This document shows, one piece after another, positions 1-12,346 of a stretch of DNA of 64,000 nt. The DNA lies in the NCBI GenBank assembly GCA_963555705.1, contig OY743190.1, positions 34,330,929 to 34,394,928 on the forward strand, read 5' to 3'. How positions within the stretch are numbered: the first letter of the stretch is position 1; each line of letters opens with the position of its first letter. The DNA comes from Ligustrum vulgare. Its lineage: Eukaryota > Streptophyta > Magnoliopsida > Lamiales > Oleaceae. Both the position numbers and the translations under genes were made by a program. The notes under the pieces are model-generated. The model was not told the DNA's origin. It saw only the letters and a list, made by a program, of their open reading frames with translations, and did not search any database.

Positions 1-19
1 CTTTAATATATAATATAGA
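1..19 (-). mobile_element. Helitron 5' terminus running off the left edge
   Basis: Read on the minus strand, bases 19 to 1 begin TCTATATTATATATTAAAG, which resembles the 5' end of plant Helitrons (TC start, AT-rich, then AAAG). The rest of the element would lie outside the window. It is called mainly because the next Helitron abuts it in the same way seen elsewhere in this array. Confidence 0.35.
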
Positions 20-25
20 CTAGTA

Positions 26-769
26 CTAGTATTTGCCCCCGTGCGATGCACGGGACATGTAAATGATTACTTATTAAATATGAAATTTAAAAAAAATGGA
101 AAAATGTAATCATAAAAAATGGTTATAATTACACAAAAAGACGACAATCATTTATAATTGTCGTTAAAGGATTACAAAACACACAAACCATTAATCAAAA
201 TCTTGAAAGATTTTTTTATGTAGGCATTTGCAGTGCAGACGCTCTAAAGTAGTTTTTCAAAAGAAAAAAAAAATCCTAATTATGTTATATAAATTTTTAA
301 TATTGTTTTATTATTTTGTAAAACAATGGACATTCGTAATTTATTTTAATAATAAGTTCTCTAATAACTATATTATTATCTTCAATACTGATTAATTACT
401 ATAAATTTGGTAAAACAATATACATTTTTAATTACGTTATTTTCAATACTATTTTATTATTAGCACAACACATAATTAATTAAAACTCTACATCATAATT
501 CCAAATTGTAAACATATTGAAAATACCAATTAATTAATAGCTGAATATATAATAACAAAACTAATAATGAAGTAAAATCATTTTCAAAGTGACCGTTTAT
601 ATTATCTAAATAAAAGCAGTTTTGAAATATATATAGATAATCAACATTCTTTTTTAATCTCTATAAACCATGAATTTCCATTTTGGGAAAGTTAAAAACG
701 GCGGGAAACAACATGGTGTTATATTTGGCCACTTTATTGTTATAATATAGATGATAATGATAATAAAGA
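26..769 (-). mobile_element. Non-autonomous Helitron (copy 1)
   Basis: On the minus strand the 3' end is CTAG at 29-26, preceded about 8 nt earlier by the perfect hairpin CCCGTGC-atc-GCACGGG (plus-strand complement at 38-54). The 5' end is placed at TC (complement of 768-769), immediately abutting the CTAG of the next Helitron. Near the 5' end is a TTTCCCGCC block at about 699-707 that also occurs near the 5' ends of other Helitrons here. No coding capacity is visible, so it would depend on a helicase supplied elsewhere. Confidence 0.65.
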
Positions 770-3768
770 CTAGTTGTCTACCCGTGCGATGCACGGAATA
801 TATAATTTTTAAATTATAATTTTGAAAATATTTTGATTCAATCATCTCAAATAAAAAAATATTATTTAAGTAACATTTCAATACAAAATGTTATTGAATT
901 TGAAACTTTAAAAAAGACAAAACTATTCAAAATAAAAAAAATGCTACATGTACACTAAGTATATCGTGTCACTCAAAATCTCGCACTCTTTAAATTTTTT
1001 ATATAATTTTTTTTTTATTTTTATTTTTTTTACGTTTTTCTCTGAAAATTTGTTCACCTCATCACCTATTTCCCTTTAAATATTTTATAATTTTTTATTA
1101 ACCATATTTTTTAATGTGTTGCTTACATATATTTTATTTATTTATTTTCAAAATATATTAATTCATTTTTTTCATTTCTGACTTAACAAATTTATATACC
1201 ATATATTTATTTATTTTAAAATATATTAATCCAAAATTTTCATTTTCAATGTAACACATTTATATAGATAAGATATGACATTTATTTATATTCAAATATA
1301 TTAATCCAATTTCTTTCATTTCATATATAACACATGTTATTGAATTTGAAACTTAAAAAAAAAAACTAATTAAAATAAACAAATTCTGCATGTACACTTA
1401 GTGTACCGCACCACTCAAAGTTTGGCACTTAATTAAATTTTTTTATATAAATTTCTTTTGACTTTTATTTAAATTTTTCTCTAAAAACTTGTCCACCTTA
1501 TCACATATTTTCCTTTTAGTGTTATAATTTTTAATTAAATTTATTTTTAAATATGTTGATTACATATATTTTATTCGAAATCCAATATATTAATTAATAT
1601 ATTTTCTTTTTCTTTTTTTAAACATACCAATTTTTGTCAAAATAATGAAATGATTAAATTTTCTACCAATTTATCATTGGTGGTAAAAAGTTGATAGCAA
1701 ATAATTAATTATTTTTGTAATATACTTATTGAAGAACCTACTCATTTATTGACATATTAGGAAGTAAGACTTCAATGATTTTATTTATTTATTTTCAAAA
1801 TATATTGATTCAAAATCTTCATTTCTAACTTAACAAATTTATATAGCTTGGATTTTTTATTTTCAAATATATTAATCTAAAATTTTCATTTTCAATTTAA
1901 CACATTTACATAGATATGACATTTATTTTATATTCAAATATTTTAATACATTTTTTTTTTCCATTTCATACATAACACATTTATATAGATATCACATTTA
2001 TTTATGTTCAAATATATTAATCCAATTTTTTTCATTTCCTACATAACACATTTACATAGATATATCACATTATTTATGTTCAAATATATTAATCTAATTT
2101 CTCATTTTCAATGTATTACATTTACACATAGTATATTTATTACAAATCTTACTAAATATGTAATAAATAATATTTTTCTACAAAAATATTTATCTTTTAT
2201 TTATTTATTTATATTTATTTTTTATATTATATCTTAATATATATAATAATAGTATAGCCGTCAAAAAAACCCACACATAGTTTCCCGCCATTTTTCCCAG
2301 CTATTTTAGGAAACTTTGTAATTTTATTAATTATTGTAATAATTGAATTAGTAAACTTCAATTAATGCAAAATTAATTATAGGTGACATGTAATAAATGA
2401 CTTATTGATTGTAAAAAATAAAAAATCTATAAAAAAATCAAATTGTATATTATTTTTATTCTTTTGATAATTATTGTAATATTTTGAAGTCAAAAAATAT
2501 GCAATATAGGTGTCAAATTCATGATCTTAACGAGAAGTTCAATACAAGTGAACAAATGAGAGCAAACTCTAAATATATCATTCTTAAAATTGCCAAAATA
2601 ATAAAGATAAAAGTTTTACTTATACTTTTTACTTTTTTCAATATTCAATCTTTTTAATTTATCTCATCTAAGTCATAAAATGATATTTATCATTTCTTAC
2701 CTAACTTCAATTTGACATAAATGATTAATTTCAAATCTTTTTTCTTATCAAATTAAAAGAAATAATGATATCCGATCTTTCTAAGTAAATTCAATTGAAT
2801 CATTTTAATTTCTACAACTTCAGGATTAGATAAACTCTTTGGTAATTTTGAAATTAATTTTATAAATTTACTCATTTTGTTCATTTATCTATTTTTTAAT
2901 TTTTATAAATTTAAAATAACATTAATTTGTAAAATACATACTACAGATTTTAACAATTAATTCATTGAATTCTATAGAAAATAAAAATATAAGGTTTTAT
3001 CAAACTTATTCTATTTAAAAATAAAATATAATCCATACATTTATTTAACATGCACAAAAAATAGTTTTGTGTGTGTGTGGCTAACATGACCATTTTCAAT
3101 ACTTGGTGAAAAATAAAATGTCACATTGTATTTGAAACCATTGAATAGGAGTAAGTTTGATATAAACTATAGAAATTGTTTTAAATGTATGATTGAAAGT
3201 GAAAGAAGGTAGTATAAAAATAAAATAATTGTCAAATAAATCAATTGTGTGGTTAAAATTTGATTTGATTTTTTTTTTTTAATGTGTGGTTAAAAAGTAG
3301 TATGTGCAATTGTGAAAAATTAGTTTTTAAATAATATGTGGTTGTGAATGAACATTAAAAAAAAATATTTTTGAATAATCAATTTTATATGAATAAATAA
3401 ACTAAGGAAACTAGATAATGAACAATTAACTGTTAAAAAAAATGCAATTCATAACTTTTTTTTTTTGATATTTTAATTGTATATTGAATATACAATTTAT
3501 GTATTAAAGTAAGAAATCTTATAGGGAGAAATGAAATTACAAATTATTCACAATTTGCGTATGCAAGTTATTATTATTATTTTTTTATTGTGTTATTTTT
3601 ATCGGGTATTGTATTTTTACAATTTATTCAATAAATATTATTTATTCCGTGCATCGCACGGGTGCGATTACTAGTTATACATAAAAGTAGAAATGAGGAG
3701 AGATAGTCATTAAATGTAATTTTCCCACCAAAATGACTCTCTCTCCTCACTTCTACTTTTAAATAAAA
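770..3768 (-). mobile_element. Non-autonomous Helitron, family B copy 1, split by a nested Helitron
   Basis: The minus-strand 3' end is CTAG (770-773) with a hairpin at about 780-796. The element is in two pieces, 770-2231 and 3675-3768, separated by another Helitron. The 3675-3768 piece is the family 5' end: an inverted pair of AAAGTAGAAGTGAGGAGAG-like blocks around 3685-3757. That piece is also found intact at 8300-8392 in copy 2, so the split is clear. The 5' TC has become TT. The body contains tandem units of about 70 bp and an internal direct duplication. No protein is encoded. Confidence 0.7.
2232..3674 (+). mobile_element. Non-autonomous Helitron, family A copy 1 (nested)
   Basis: It begins TCTTAATATATATAATAATA at 2232 and ends with the hairpin CCGTGCATCGCACGG (3647-3661) followed by CTAG (3671-3674). 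The flanking bases are A (2231) and T (3675), the expected Helitron target. It sits inside family B copy 1. A second copy at 25757-27232 matches from first to last base apart from scattered substitutions and small indels, which independently fixes both ends. The sequence is 1,443 bp, AT-rich and non-coding. Confidence 0.85.
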
Positions 3769-4313
3769 CTAGTGAATCATCCCGTGCGATGCACGGGAAG
3801 AAACGTCTAAATAAAAATAATCCTATTCGAAATTAAATAAATCCTTAAACAAAATAAATAACATTCACAAATAAGAGATAAGTTCATCATTTATTAGTTT
3901 CATGTATAAACATCAACCTTTTAGGGAGAAGTCATACATGTGAAAATGATTGTGTCTGACTCTTATTGATAGTCATGGCATATAACACCATCAATGAAAA
4001 TTGTTTTTTTTTTAAATCTAATAAGTATCCTAAAATTCGAATGGCTCAACGATATCCTTGGAATAAAGAACTTGTGTTCTGCATTACTGTCAGATAGAAT
4101 TTGACCTTATAGAATATGATAGTCAAGTTTTGTAACAATTATTCACTATCTCCTCGAACCAAAAATTCGCCTTGTAAAATGAACACTTAAATGTATGATC
4201 TCCAGTATTCATGTACTCTGAATGTTCAAACAATAGATGAAAAAGTTAATAATAGAAACCATGCATATAAAAGATAAAATTCAATATTTTGATCATTGAC
4301 AATGAAAAACATG

Positions 4314-4315
<2 letters not shown>

Positions 4316-4370
<55 letters not shown>
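4316..4370. repeat. (AAT)n microsatellite
   Basis: About 18 uninterrupted AAT/ATA units. Confidence 0.95.
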
Positions 4371-5134
4371 TGCGAGGTTGACAAAGATATTGAATCAAAT
4401 TTATGATATTTTAGGTTTTCAATATTTATACAACGTAATTATTTTCTGATTGAAATTATAATTTAGTATTGATCATATCATTTTTTAGTTAAGTAAATTG
4501 GGAGACAATTTATATATTATTGTGAAAAAATATCATAAAATTTGAATTAAAATATAGCAAAGAATATCTTGGTATGGTTAATTACTTTTTGAAATTTTAA
4601 AATTAACAGTTAGGACAAAAACCATTAATAACTATATCATTTCAAACAATATAGATAAATTTTTTAACTGTTAATGTTAAAAAATGTGATATGAGACTTT
4701 TTGGAATAAAAAATTAATTAAGAATTAAATGTAATTGTCATTGAAATAATCTTGATAAATAATGCAATATAGGAAAGAACTTTAATATGTATATGTAATA
4801 AATAAATTAAAAATAGGATTTAGTTATAAAAAATTCAATACACCATGATTTATAAAAATACGAATGTGTATAAATTTTAGATATAATTTAAATTGAGAAT
4901 TTGACATTGGGTTTGTATGACTGAACCAAATATTTATCCATAAAATTAAGACCAATAAAATATCACAATTATTATAAGAAATTAATTACGTATTAAATGT
5001 AATTATCTATAAAAATATTTAATAATTTAATAATACGCTATAAAAAAGAGCTCCAATTTTTTCATGTACTAAATAACTAAAAATAAGATTATTTATAAAA
5101 AAAACTATATGTATGATGTGATTTATAATTTATA

Positions 5135-5293
5135 CTCCCTTCATCCCATAAAGATAGTCATCTACTCATTTTCACACAGATTAAGGACAAAATGGAATAT
5201 AAAATATTAATTTCACTCTTAAAAAATAAAGTAGACTATCTTTTTTAGACGGACAAAAAAAACTGGTGGACTATCTTTGTAGGACGGAGAGAG
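5135..5293. mobile_element. Stowaway-type MITE
   Basis: The terminal inverted repeats start CTCCCTTCATCCCATAAAG and, from the other end, CTCTCTCCGTCCTACAAAG, the Stowaway (Tc1/mariner) signature. TA dinucleotides flank both ends (5133-5134 and 5294-5295). It is 159 bp long and carries no gene. Confidence 0.85.
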
Positions 5294-6608
5294 TATTATC
5301 TATTAATAAAATTTCGATATAATTTTTAATTGAAAATTTTACTTTGGATTTATATAACTGAACACAAATATTTATTTGTAAGATTGAAAACGTTAGAAGA
5401 ACACATTTTTTTTTTTTTTTATGAAAAGAGAGGTTTTGACACAAAAAAGTCAAATATAAATAAGTAAAATCAAACAAATTATCGTTCTTATATAATAAAA
5501 AATAAAAAACAACTTCTCGGTAAAAGCAAATTTAAAAAAAATAATAATTCTAGTTTCTTGTTTTTATTATTTTTTATACAACACATATACAATTTCATCA
5601 AATATATATACTGACTCATGAATAATATGTTTTTTCTTCACTCAACGGCCGAAACCATTAACATATCTATCCAACCAAAAACTATTCTAAATAGCCCAAC
5701 ATTAGTTAACACATTGCAACCCCAACAGAGAAATCTAAAACATAATATAAATAGACTATTAACAAATCCTCTTATTAGTTTAAAATAATTTTGCACTACT
5801 CTATATTGTTTTCGAAGCTTTCTCTACAATATTATTGTTTTAATATTTTTTCTTTTTTGTCAGGAACCCAAATCTATGTTCAACGACTCAAAATATCACA
5901 GGTCTTGAAGAAAAGAGTAATGCCAATCTTTTTTACTTTTTCAAAAAATAATTTACGATTTTTTATTTTCAACTGGTTTGTAATATTAATAACTAATAAG
6001 CATTACCACCGCACCAGAAATTTTGAATCATAATAGAAGGTGGAGTGGAGCGGTCATATTAAATAGTACACATTTTTTCAAAGAAATAACACTTTAATTG
6101 AATATTTTATTATTGTGTATATCTTCATAATAATTATATATAACAGAAATGAGAGAGGTTGTATATAGGGAAATGGAAAAAAAATATATAGAAAACAAAA
6201 ATGAATAAGCAGATTTTGAAAAACGGGAAAAAATGAAACAAATTCTGAAAAAGCAAAACAGGAAAAAAAATAATAATAAATGGCTTTCCAGTGTAATTAG
6301 GCGGCGGGAAATAAAAGTCATGTAAATACAATAAATATTGAAGACTGTAAGTAGACGTAAGTGATTTTGAAAATAATAAATAAATATTGAAGGCTCAACT
6401 ATTTTTGAAGTGGGTTTTGAAATTGATTATTGGAAGGGGGATATGAGTAGTGTGAACATGATAAATATTGAAGTCCCAAAAAATTGAAAAAATAAAAAAA
6501 TAAATAAATAAAATCTGCACATAGTACAAGAGTTTTGGAGGGAAACAGTGAAGTTGACAGGGGTTGACTCAGCTACTTTTATATATTATATAGATATAGA
6601 TATATAGA

Positions 6609-8421
6609 CTAGTTGTCTACCCGTGCGATGCACGGAATATATAATTTTTAAATCATAATTTTGAAAATAACTTGATTCAGTCACAAAAAAAAATTAAAAT
6701 TTCAATAAAGTTTCAATACAAAATGTTATTGAATTTGAAACTTTAAAAAAGACAAAATTATTAAAAATAAAAAATACTACATGTACACTAAGTATACTGC
6801 GCCACTCATAATTTGGTACTCATTTAAAAATTTTATATAATTTTTTTTTGACTTTTATTTACGTTTTTCTCTGAAAATTTGTCCACTTTATCACATATTT
6901 CCCTTTAAATATTTTATAATTTTTTATTAACTATATTTTTTAATGTGTTGCTTACATATATTTTATTTGAAATCCAATGTATTAATTAATATATTTTATT
7001 TTTCTTTATTTTTTAAACATGCCAATTTTTTTTTTAAAATGATGAAACGATTAAGCCTTCGTTTGGTAATAATGTTTTGTTTATAAACTTGTTTATTTAT
7101 GATTTTGAATTTTTGAGGTAAAAAGTAATTACTGAAAATTGAAGTGAGGAAATATTTGTGGTTAAAAAGTTGATATACAATAATTAATTATTTTTTATAA
7201 CATGTGTATTGAAGAGCCCACTCATTTATTGACATATTAGGAAGTAAAATTTCAATAATTTTATTTATTTATTTTCAAAATTATTAATTCAATTTTTTCA
7301 TTTCTAACTTAACAAATTTATATACCATATTTTTATTTATTTTAAAATATATTAATCCAAAATTTTCATTTTCAATGTAACGCATTTACATAGATATGAT
7401 ATGACATTTATTTATTTATGTTCAAATATATTAATCCAATTTTTTCATTTCCTACATAATAAAAAATTCCGCATGTACACTCAGTGTACCGCGTCATTCA
7501 ATGTTTGGCACTAAATTAAATTTTTTATATAAATTTCTTTTGACTTTTATTTATGTTTTTTTTTTTAAATTTGCTCACCTTATCACCTATTTTCCTTTTA
7601 ATATGTTATAATTTTTATTTAACTTTATTTTTTAATATGTTGCTTACATATATTTTATTCGAAATCAAATATATTAATTAATATATTTTATTTTTTCTTA
7701 TTTTTTAAACACACTAATTTTTGTCAAAATGATGAAATGATTAAGTTTTCTACCAATTTATCATTTGTGGTAAAAAGTTGATAGCAAATAATTAATTATT
7801 TTTGTAATATGCTTATTGAAGAATTTACTCATTTATTGACATATTAGTAAGTAAAGATTCAATGATTTTATTTATTCATATTCAAAATATATTGATTCAA
7901 AATCTTCATTTCTAACTTAACAAATTTATATAGCATGGATTTTTTATTTTCAAATATAATAATCCAAAATTTTCATTTTCAATTTAACACATTTACATAG
8001 ATATGACATTTATTTATGTTCAAATTTATTAATACAATTTTTTCATTTCATACAAACACATTTACATAAATATCACATTTGTTTATACTCAAATATATTA
8101 ATCCAATTTTTTCATTTTCCACATAACACATTTACATAAATATCACATTATTTATGTTCAAATATATTAATCTGATTTTTTCATTTTCAATGTAATACAT
8201 TTACGTATAGTATATTTATTACAAATCTTACTAAATATATAATAAATAATAATTTTTACTACAAAATAATTTATCTTTTCTTTATTTATTTTTTTATACA
8301 TAATAAAAGTAAAAATGAGGAGAAAGAGTCATTAAATACAATTTTCCCTCCAAAATGACTCTCTCTCCTCACTTCTACTTTTATAAAGATAAAGAATAAA
8401 GATAAAGATAAAATATATAAA
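6609..8421 (-). mobile_element. Non-autonomous Helitron, family B copy 2
   Basis: The minus-strand 3' end is CTAG (6609-6612) with a CCGTGC/GCACGG hairpin at about 6620-6635. The body matches copy 1 (770-2231) and copy 3 (8422-10165) over its length. The 5' end carries an inverted pair of AGTAGAAGTGAGGAGAG-like blocks at about 8307-8383, then AT-rich sequence up to the next element. The 5' TC is degenerate (TT). Confidence 0.7.
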
Positions 8422-10165
8422 CTAGTTGTCTACCCGTGCGATGCAGGAAATATATAAATTTTAAATCATTATTTTGAAAATATTTTGATTCAATCATATC
8501 AAAGAAAAAACACAATTTAAATAAAATTTCAATACAAAATGTTATTGAATTTGAAACTTTAAAAAAGACAAAACTATTCAAAATAAAAAATGATACATGT
8601 ACACTAAGTATACTGCGCCACTCAAAATTTGACACTCATTAAAATTTTTTTTGACTTTTATTTACTTTTTTTTTTTAAATTTGCCCACCTCATCACATAT
8701 TTCCCTTTTAATATGTTATATTTTTTTATTAACTATATTTTTCAATGTGTTGCTTACATATATTTTATTTGAAATCCAATATATTAATTAATATATTTTA
8801 GTTTTCCTTATTTTTTAAACATTCCAATTTTTGTCAAAATGATTAAATGATTAAGCTTCCGTTTGGTAATAATGTTCAATTTATAAACTTGTTTATTTAT
8901 GACTTTGAGGTAAATAGTAGTGGCTGAAAATTGGAAAGAGAAAATATGTGTGATTAAAATGTTGATAGAAAATAATTAATTTTTTTGTAACGTGTGTATT
9001 GAAGAGTCTACTCATTTATTGACATATCAGGAAATATAATTTCAATAATTTTATTTATTTATTTTCAAAATATTAATTCAATTTTTTCATCTCTAACTTA
9101 ACAAATTTATATATATAGCATATATTTATTTACTTTAAAATATATTAATTCAAATTTTTCGTTTTCAATGTAACACATTTACATAGATTTGATATGACAT
9201 TTATTTATGTTCAGATATATTAATCAAATTTTTTCTTTTCTTACATAACACGTGTTATTGAATTTGAAACTTTCAAAAAAATAAAACTAATCAAAATAAA
9301 AATTTTGCATGTACAATCACTGTATCGCGCCACTTAAAGTTTGACACTTAATTAAATTTTTTATATAAAATTTCTTTTGACTTTTATTTACGTTTTTCTC
9401 TAAAAATTTGCCCACCTTATCACATATTTTCCTTTTAATATGTTTTAATTTTTAATTAACATTATTTTTTAATATGTTGCTTACATATATTTTATTTTTC
9501 CTTGTTTTTTAAACAACCGATTTTTGTCAAAATGATGAAATGATTAAATTTTCTACCAATTTATCATTGGTGGTAAACAGTTGATAGCAAATAATTAATT
9601 ATTTTTGTAATATGCTTATTGAAGAACATACTCATTTATTGACATATTAGGAAGTAAAAACTTCAATGATTTTATTTATTTATTTTCAAAATGTATTGAT
9701 TCAAAATTTTAATTTCTAAGTTAACAAATTTTTGTAGCATGTATTTATTTATTTTCAAATATATTAATCAAAAATTTTCATTTTCAATGTAGCACATTTA
9801 CATAGATATGACTTTTATGTTCAAATATATTAATACAATTTTTTCATTTCCTTCACAACACATTTACATAGATATCACATTTGTTTATGTTCAGATATAT
9901 TAATCCAATTTTTTCATCTCTTATATAATACATTTACATAGATATCACATTATTTATGTTCAAATATATTAATCTAATTTTTTCATTTTCAATGTAACAC
10001 ATTTACACATAATACATTTATTACAATTCTTACTAAGTATGTAATAAATAATAAATTCTCCTACAAAAATATTTATATTTTATTTATTTATTTATTTATT
10101 TTTATATATAAAATAGAAGTGAGACTCTCTCATGACTTCTACATTTATAAAGATAAAGATAAAGA
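8422..10165 (-). mobile_element. Non-autonomous Helitron, family B copy 3
   Basis: The minus-strand 3' end is CTAG (8422-8425); the hairpin is damaged (GTGCGATGCAGG). The 5' end is TCTTTATCTTTATC (complement of about 10152-10165), with a flanking A on that strand as expected. The internal structure is the same as family B copies 1 and 2, with tandem units of about 70 bp at roughly 9780-10010. Confidence 0.7.
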
Positions 10166-10336
10166 TTTGTATAGCATGTATTTAATTATTTTCAATAAAT
10201 TAATCCAAAATTTTCATTTTCAATGTAGCACATTTACATAGATAGGACATTTATTTATATTCAAATATATTAATACAATTTTTTCATTTTCTACATAACA
10301 CATTTACATAGATATCACATTTATTTATGTTCAAAT
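10166..10336 (-). repeat. Fragment of the Helitron family B body
   Basis: This stretch repeats the ~70-bp units of family B (compare 9735-9900) but has neither terminus. It is cut off by an LTR fragment at 10337. Confidence 0.65.
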
Positions 10337-10700
10337 TGTTGTGAAATTATCAAAATCTAAACAAGAATTAGAGATTGAGAGAATTGAGAGGAAGTTCTTC
10401 ACATTCCAAGAGGTGTAACTTCTTAATGAAAATGGCTCCTATTTATAGGAGTGAACAATGGCACAATCGTAATATGAAAATTTTACAAGGGCATAATGGT
10501 AATTGATCATTCAAACCTAACTTTTACCTAATACCTAATTTATAATATATTTTATAACACTCCCCCTTGAATGACATATTACTCGCTTGCTCAATTGTCT
10601 GCCTCGTTAAAATCGTGCTAAGAAAACTCGATGGGATAAAACTTTGAGCGAAGGAAAAATAGTAAAGCTGCTCCCCCTGATATTGGTCATCATTAATCAT
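10337..10700 (-). mobile_element. 3' end of a copia-like retrotransposon: LTR plus polypurine tract
   Basis: Read on the minus strand, a polypurine tract AAGGGGGAG (10568-10560) precedes a TG...CA segment of 223 bp (10559-10337) starting TGTTATAA and ending CACAACA. A TATA-like CTATAAATAGG lies within it. This is the layout of a 3' LTR. The adjoining internal sequence (10569-10700) contains a G-run/C-run motif common upstream of plant copia 3' LTRs. No coding frame remains and there is no second LTR. Confidence 0.55.
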
Positions 10701-10740
10701 TGAATCTAAATATATAAATATAAATATAAATAAATAAAGA

Positions 10741-12225
10741 CTAGTAATCGCACCAGTGCGATACACGGAAGATATAATTAATAATTATTTATTGAATATA
10801 AGTTGTAAAAATACATTGTCCGATACAAATTTTGCATTCATATATAATGAAAAATATCAAAAGAAGTAAAATATAAAATTTCAACTTGCTTATTTCTTTT
10901 AACAGCTAATTATTCATTCTATAATTTTCTTAGTTTATTTAGGCTAAGTCAGATATGGACATGTGACTTATTTTATACTTTACAATTTTGATTTGATGAC
11001 TGAAGTTGAGCTTACAATTATTTGATTTCTTAAAGTGAAAATGTTAACAATTTTCAAATCGTAAAATGAAATAAAGAGGCCATGAATTGTTTTATCATCT
11101 TCACAGAAAACAGGTAATAAATTAAGTGTTTTAGAGATTGTACCATGATCATATCAACTCCATTTCTGGAATTAAAGTTCAATAAATGATTTTTTTTTTT
11201 TAAAAATTTGAACTACAAAATTAGGCTCATACAATACATGTGCAAAACTCAACTTACATATTCTCCTTAAGATCGATACTTTTCTTTTCATATATTATTC
11301 TTTACCATATTTTTTTCCCAAAAAGAGATATATGATAGATTTTTTTGATATAATTTAATTTTTTAAGCATTAATTATTAATTTCAAGTGTTTTTCTAAAA
11401 AAATAATCATTAATCTTAATAAATATTGCTACATTGATTGATTCTTCTTTCTTCATACTCACAATTTCTTTATTCATATCGTTACATTATTATTTTAATA
11501 AAAATTACTGATCGATCTATTGTTTAACAGAAATTATATGAATTAATTGTTAAAATATGTAATATTTTTTGCATATTTTAGTTATTTAAATTTATAATGG
11601 AAAATAGAAAATGAACAGAATCGGTAAATAAATAAAAATAATGTGAAAATGATGAATGAATTGAAGAAATCTTAAATTTGTAAAATTAACTCAACTTAAT
11701 TGGATTTACCTTAAAAATTCGTAAAATTATTATTTATTTTAATTTGATGAGAAAAAGCAGAACATAAATTAATCATCTATAACAAAAATGAATTTAGTTA
11801 ACTAATTATAGATAATATTATAGGACTTAAATGATATAATTTAAAATGAATTAGATATTGAGGAAAAATAAAAAATAAAACTTTAGCTTTAATTTTTTAT
11901 ATGATTTTACGGACAATATATTTATAATTTACTTTCACTTGTTACCTTGCATTAAACTTCTCACTGTAATATTTAATTTGACAACTATAGTAAATATCTT
12001 TCGATTTCAAAATAATACAAAAATTATTAAAAGAATAATAATAAAATAGAAAAAATAACATTTCGATATTATTAATAGCATAGCACGGATGACAATGCAA
12101 TTAATGACACATGTAAAATAATAATTGCTAAAATATTTAATATAATATTTTTTAGCAAAAAAATTTCAAATCTAGAAAGTTTTTTTGGCGGGAAACTGTG
12201 TGTGTATTTTATAACGGCTATTCTA

Positions 12226-12261
<36 letters not shown>

Positions 12262-12263
12262 GA
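10741..12263 (-). mobile_element. Non-autonomous Helitron, family A copy 2 (diverged)
   Basis: On the minus strand it starts TCTTAATATATATATA (complement ending at 12263) and continues through AAAAGTAGAATAGCCG and TTTCCCGCC, parallel to the start of family A copy 1 (AGTATAGCCG, TTTCCCGCC). The 3' end is GGTGCGATTACTAG, identical to the family A end, with a mutated hairpin. The body is considerably diverged from copies 1 and 3, suggesting greater age. The exact 5' base is uncertain because simple repeats adjoin it. Confidence 0.6.
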
Positions 12264-12346
12264 ATAAGAATAAGAATTAAGATTAAGATTAAGATAAAAA
12301 TAAAGATAAAAATAAAGAAAAGATAAAGAAAAGATATAAAGATATA

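Larger units (their letters stand above)
3769..6608 (-). mobile_element. Non-autonomous Helitron (family C, about 2.8 kb)
   Basis: The minus-strand 3' end is CTAG (3769-3772) with a perfect hairpin of GTGCGATGCAC type at about 3781-3798. The 5' end is TC at 6608-6607, followed by ATATATCTATATC and AAAAGTAGC, typical of plant Helitron 5' ends. It abuts the next Helitron with no spacer. Inside are an AAT microsatellite and a Stowaway MITE. Short ORFs within it have no protein-like character. Confidence 0.6.

Noticed and set aside
4316..4370. Regular repeat array that could be taken for CRISPR
   Set aside because: Uninterrupted AAT triplets without spacers in a plant genome; a microsatellite.
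10524..10766. 80-codon minus-strand ORF
   Set aside because: Spans the end of a retrotransposon relic and simple AT repeats; no protein similarity.
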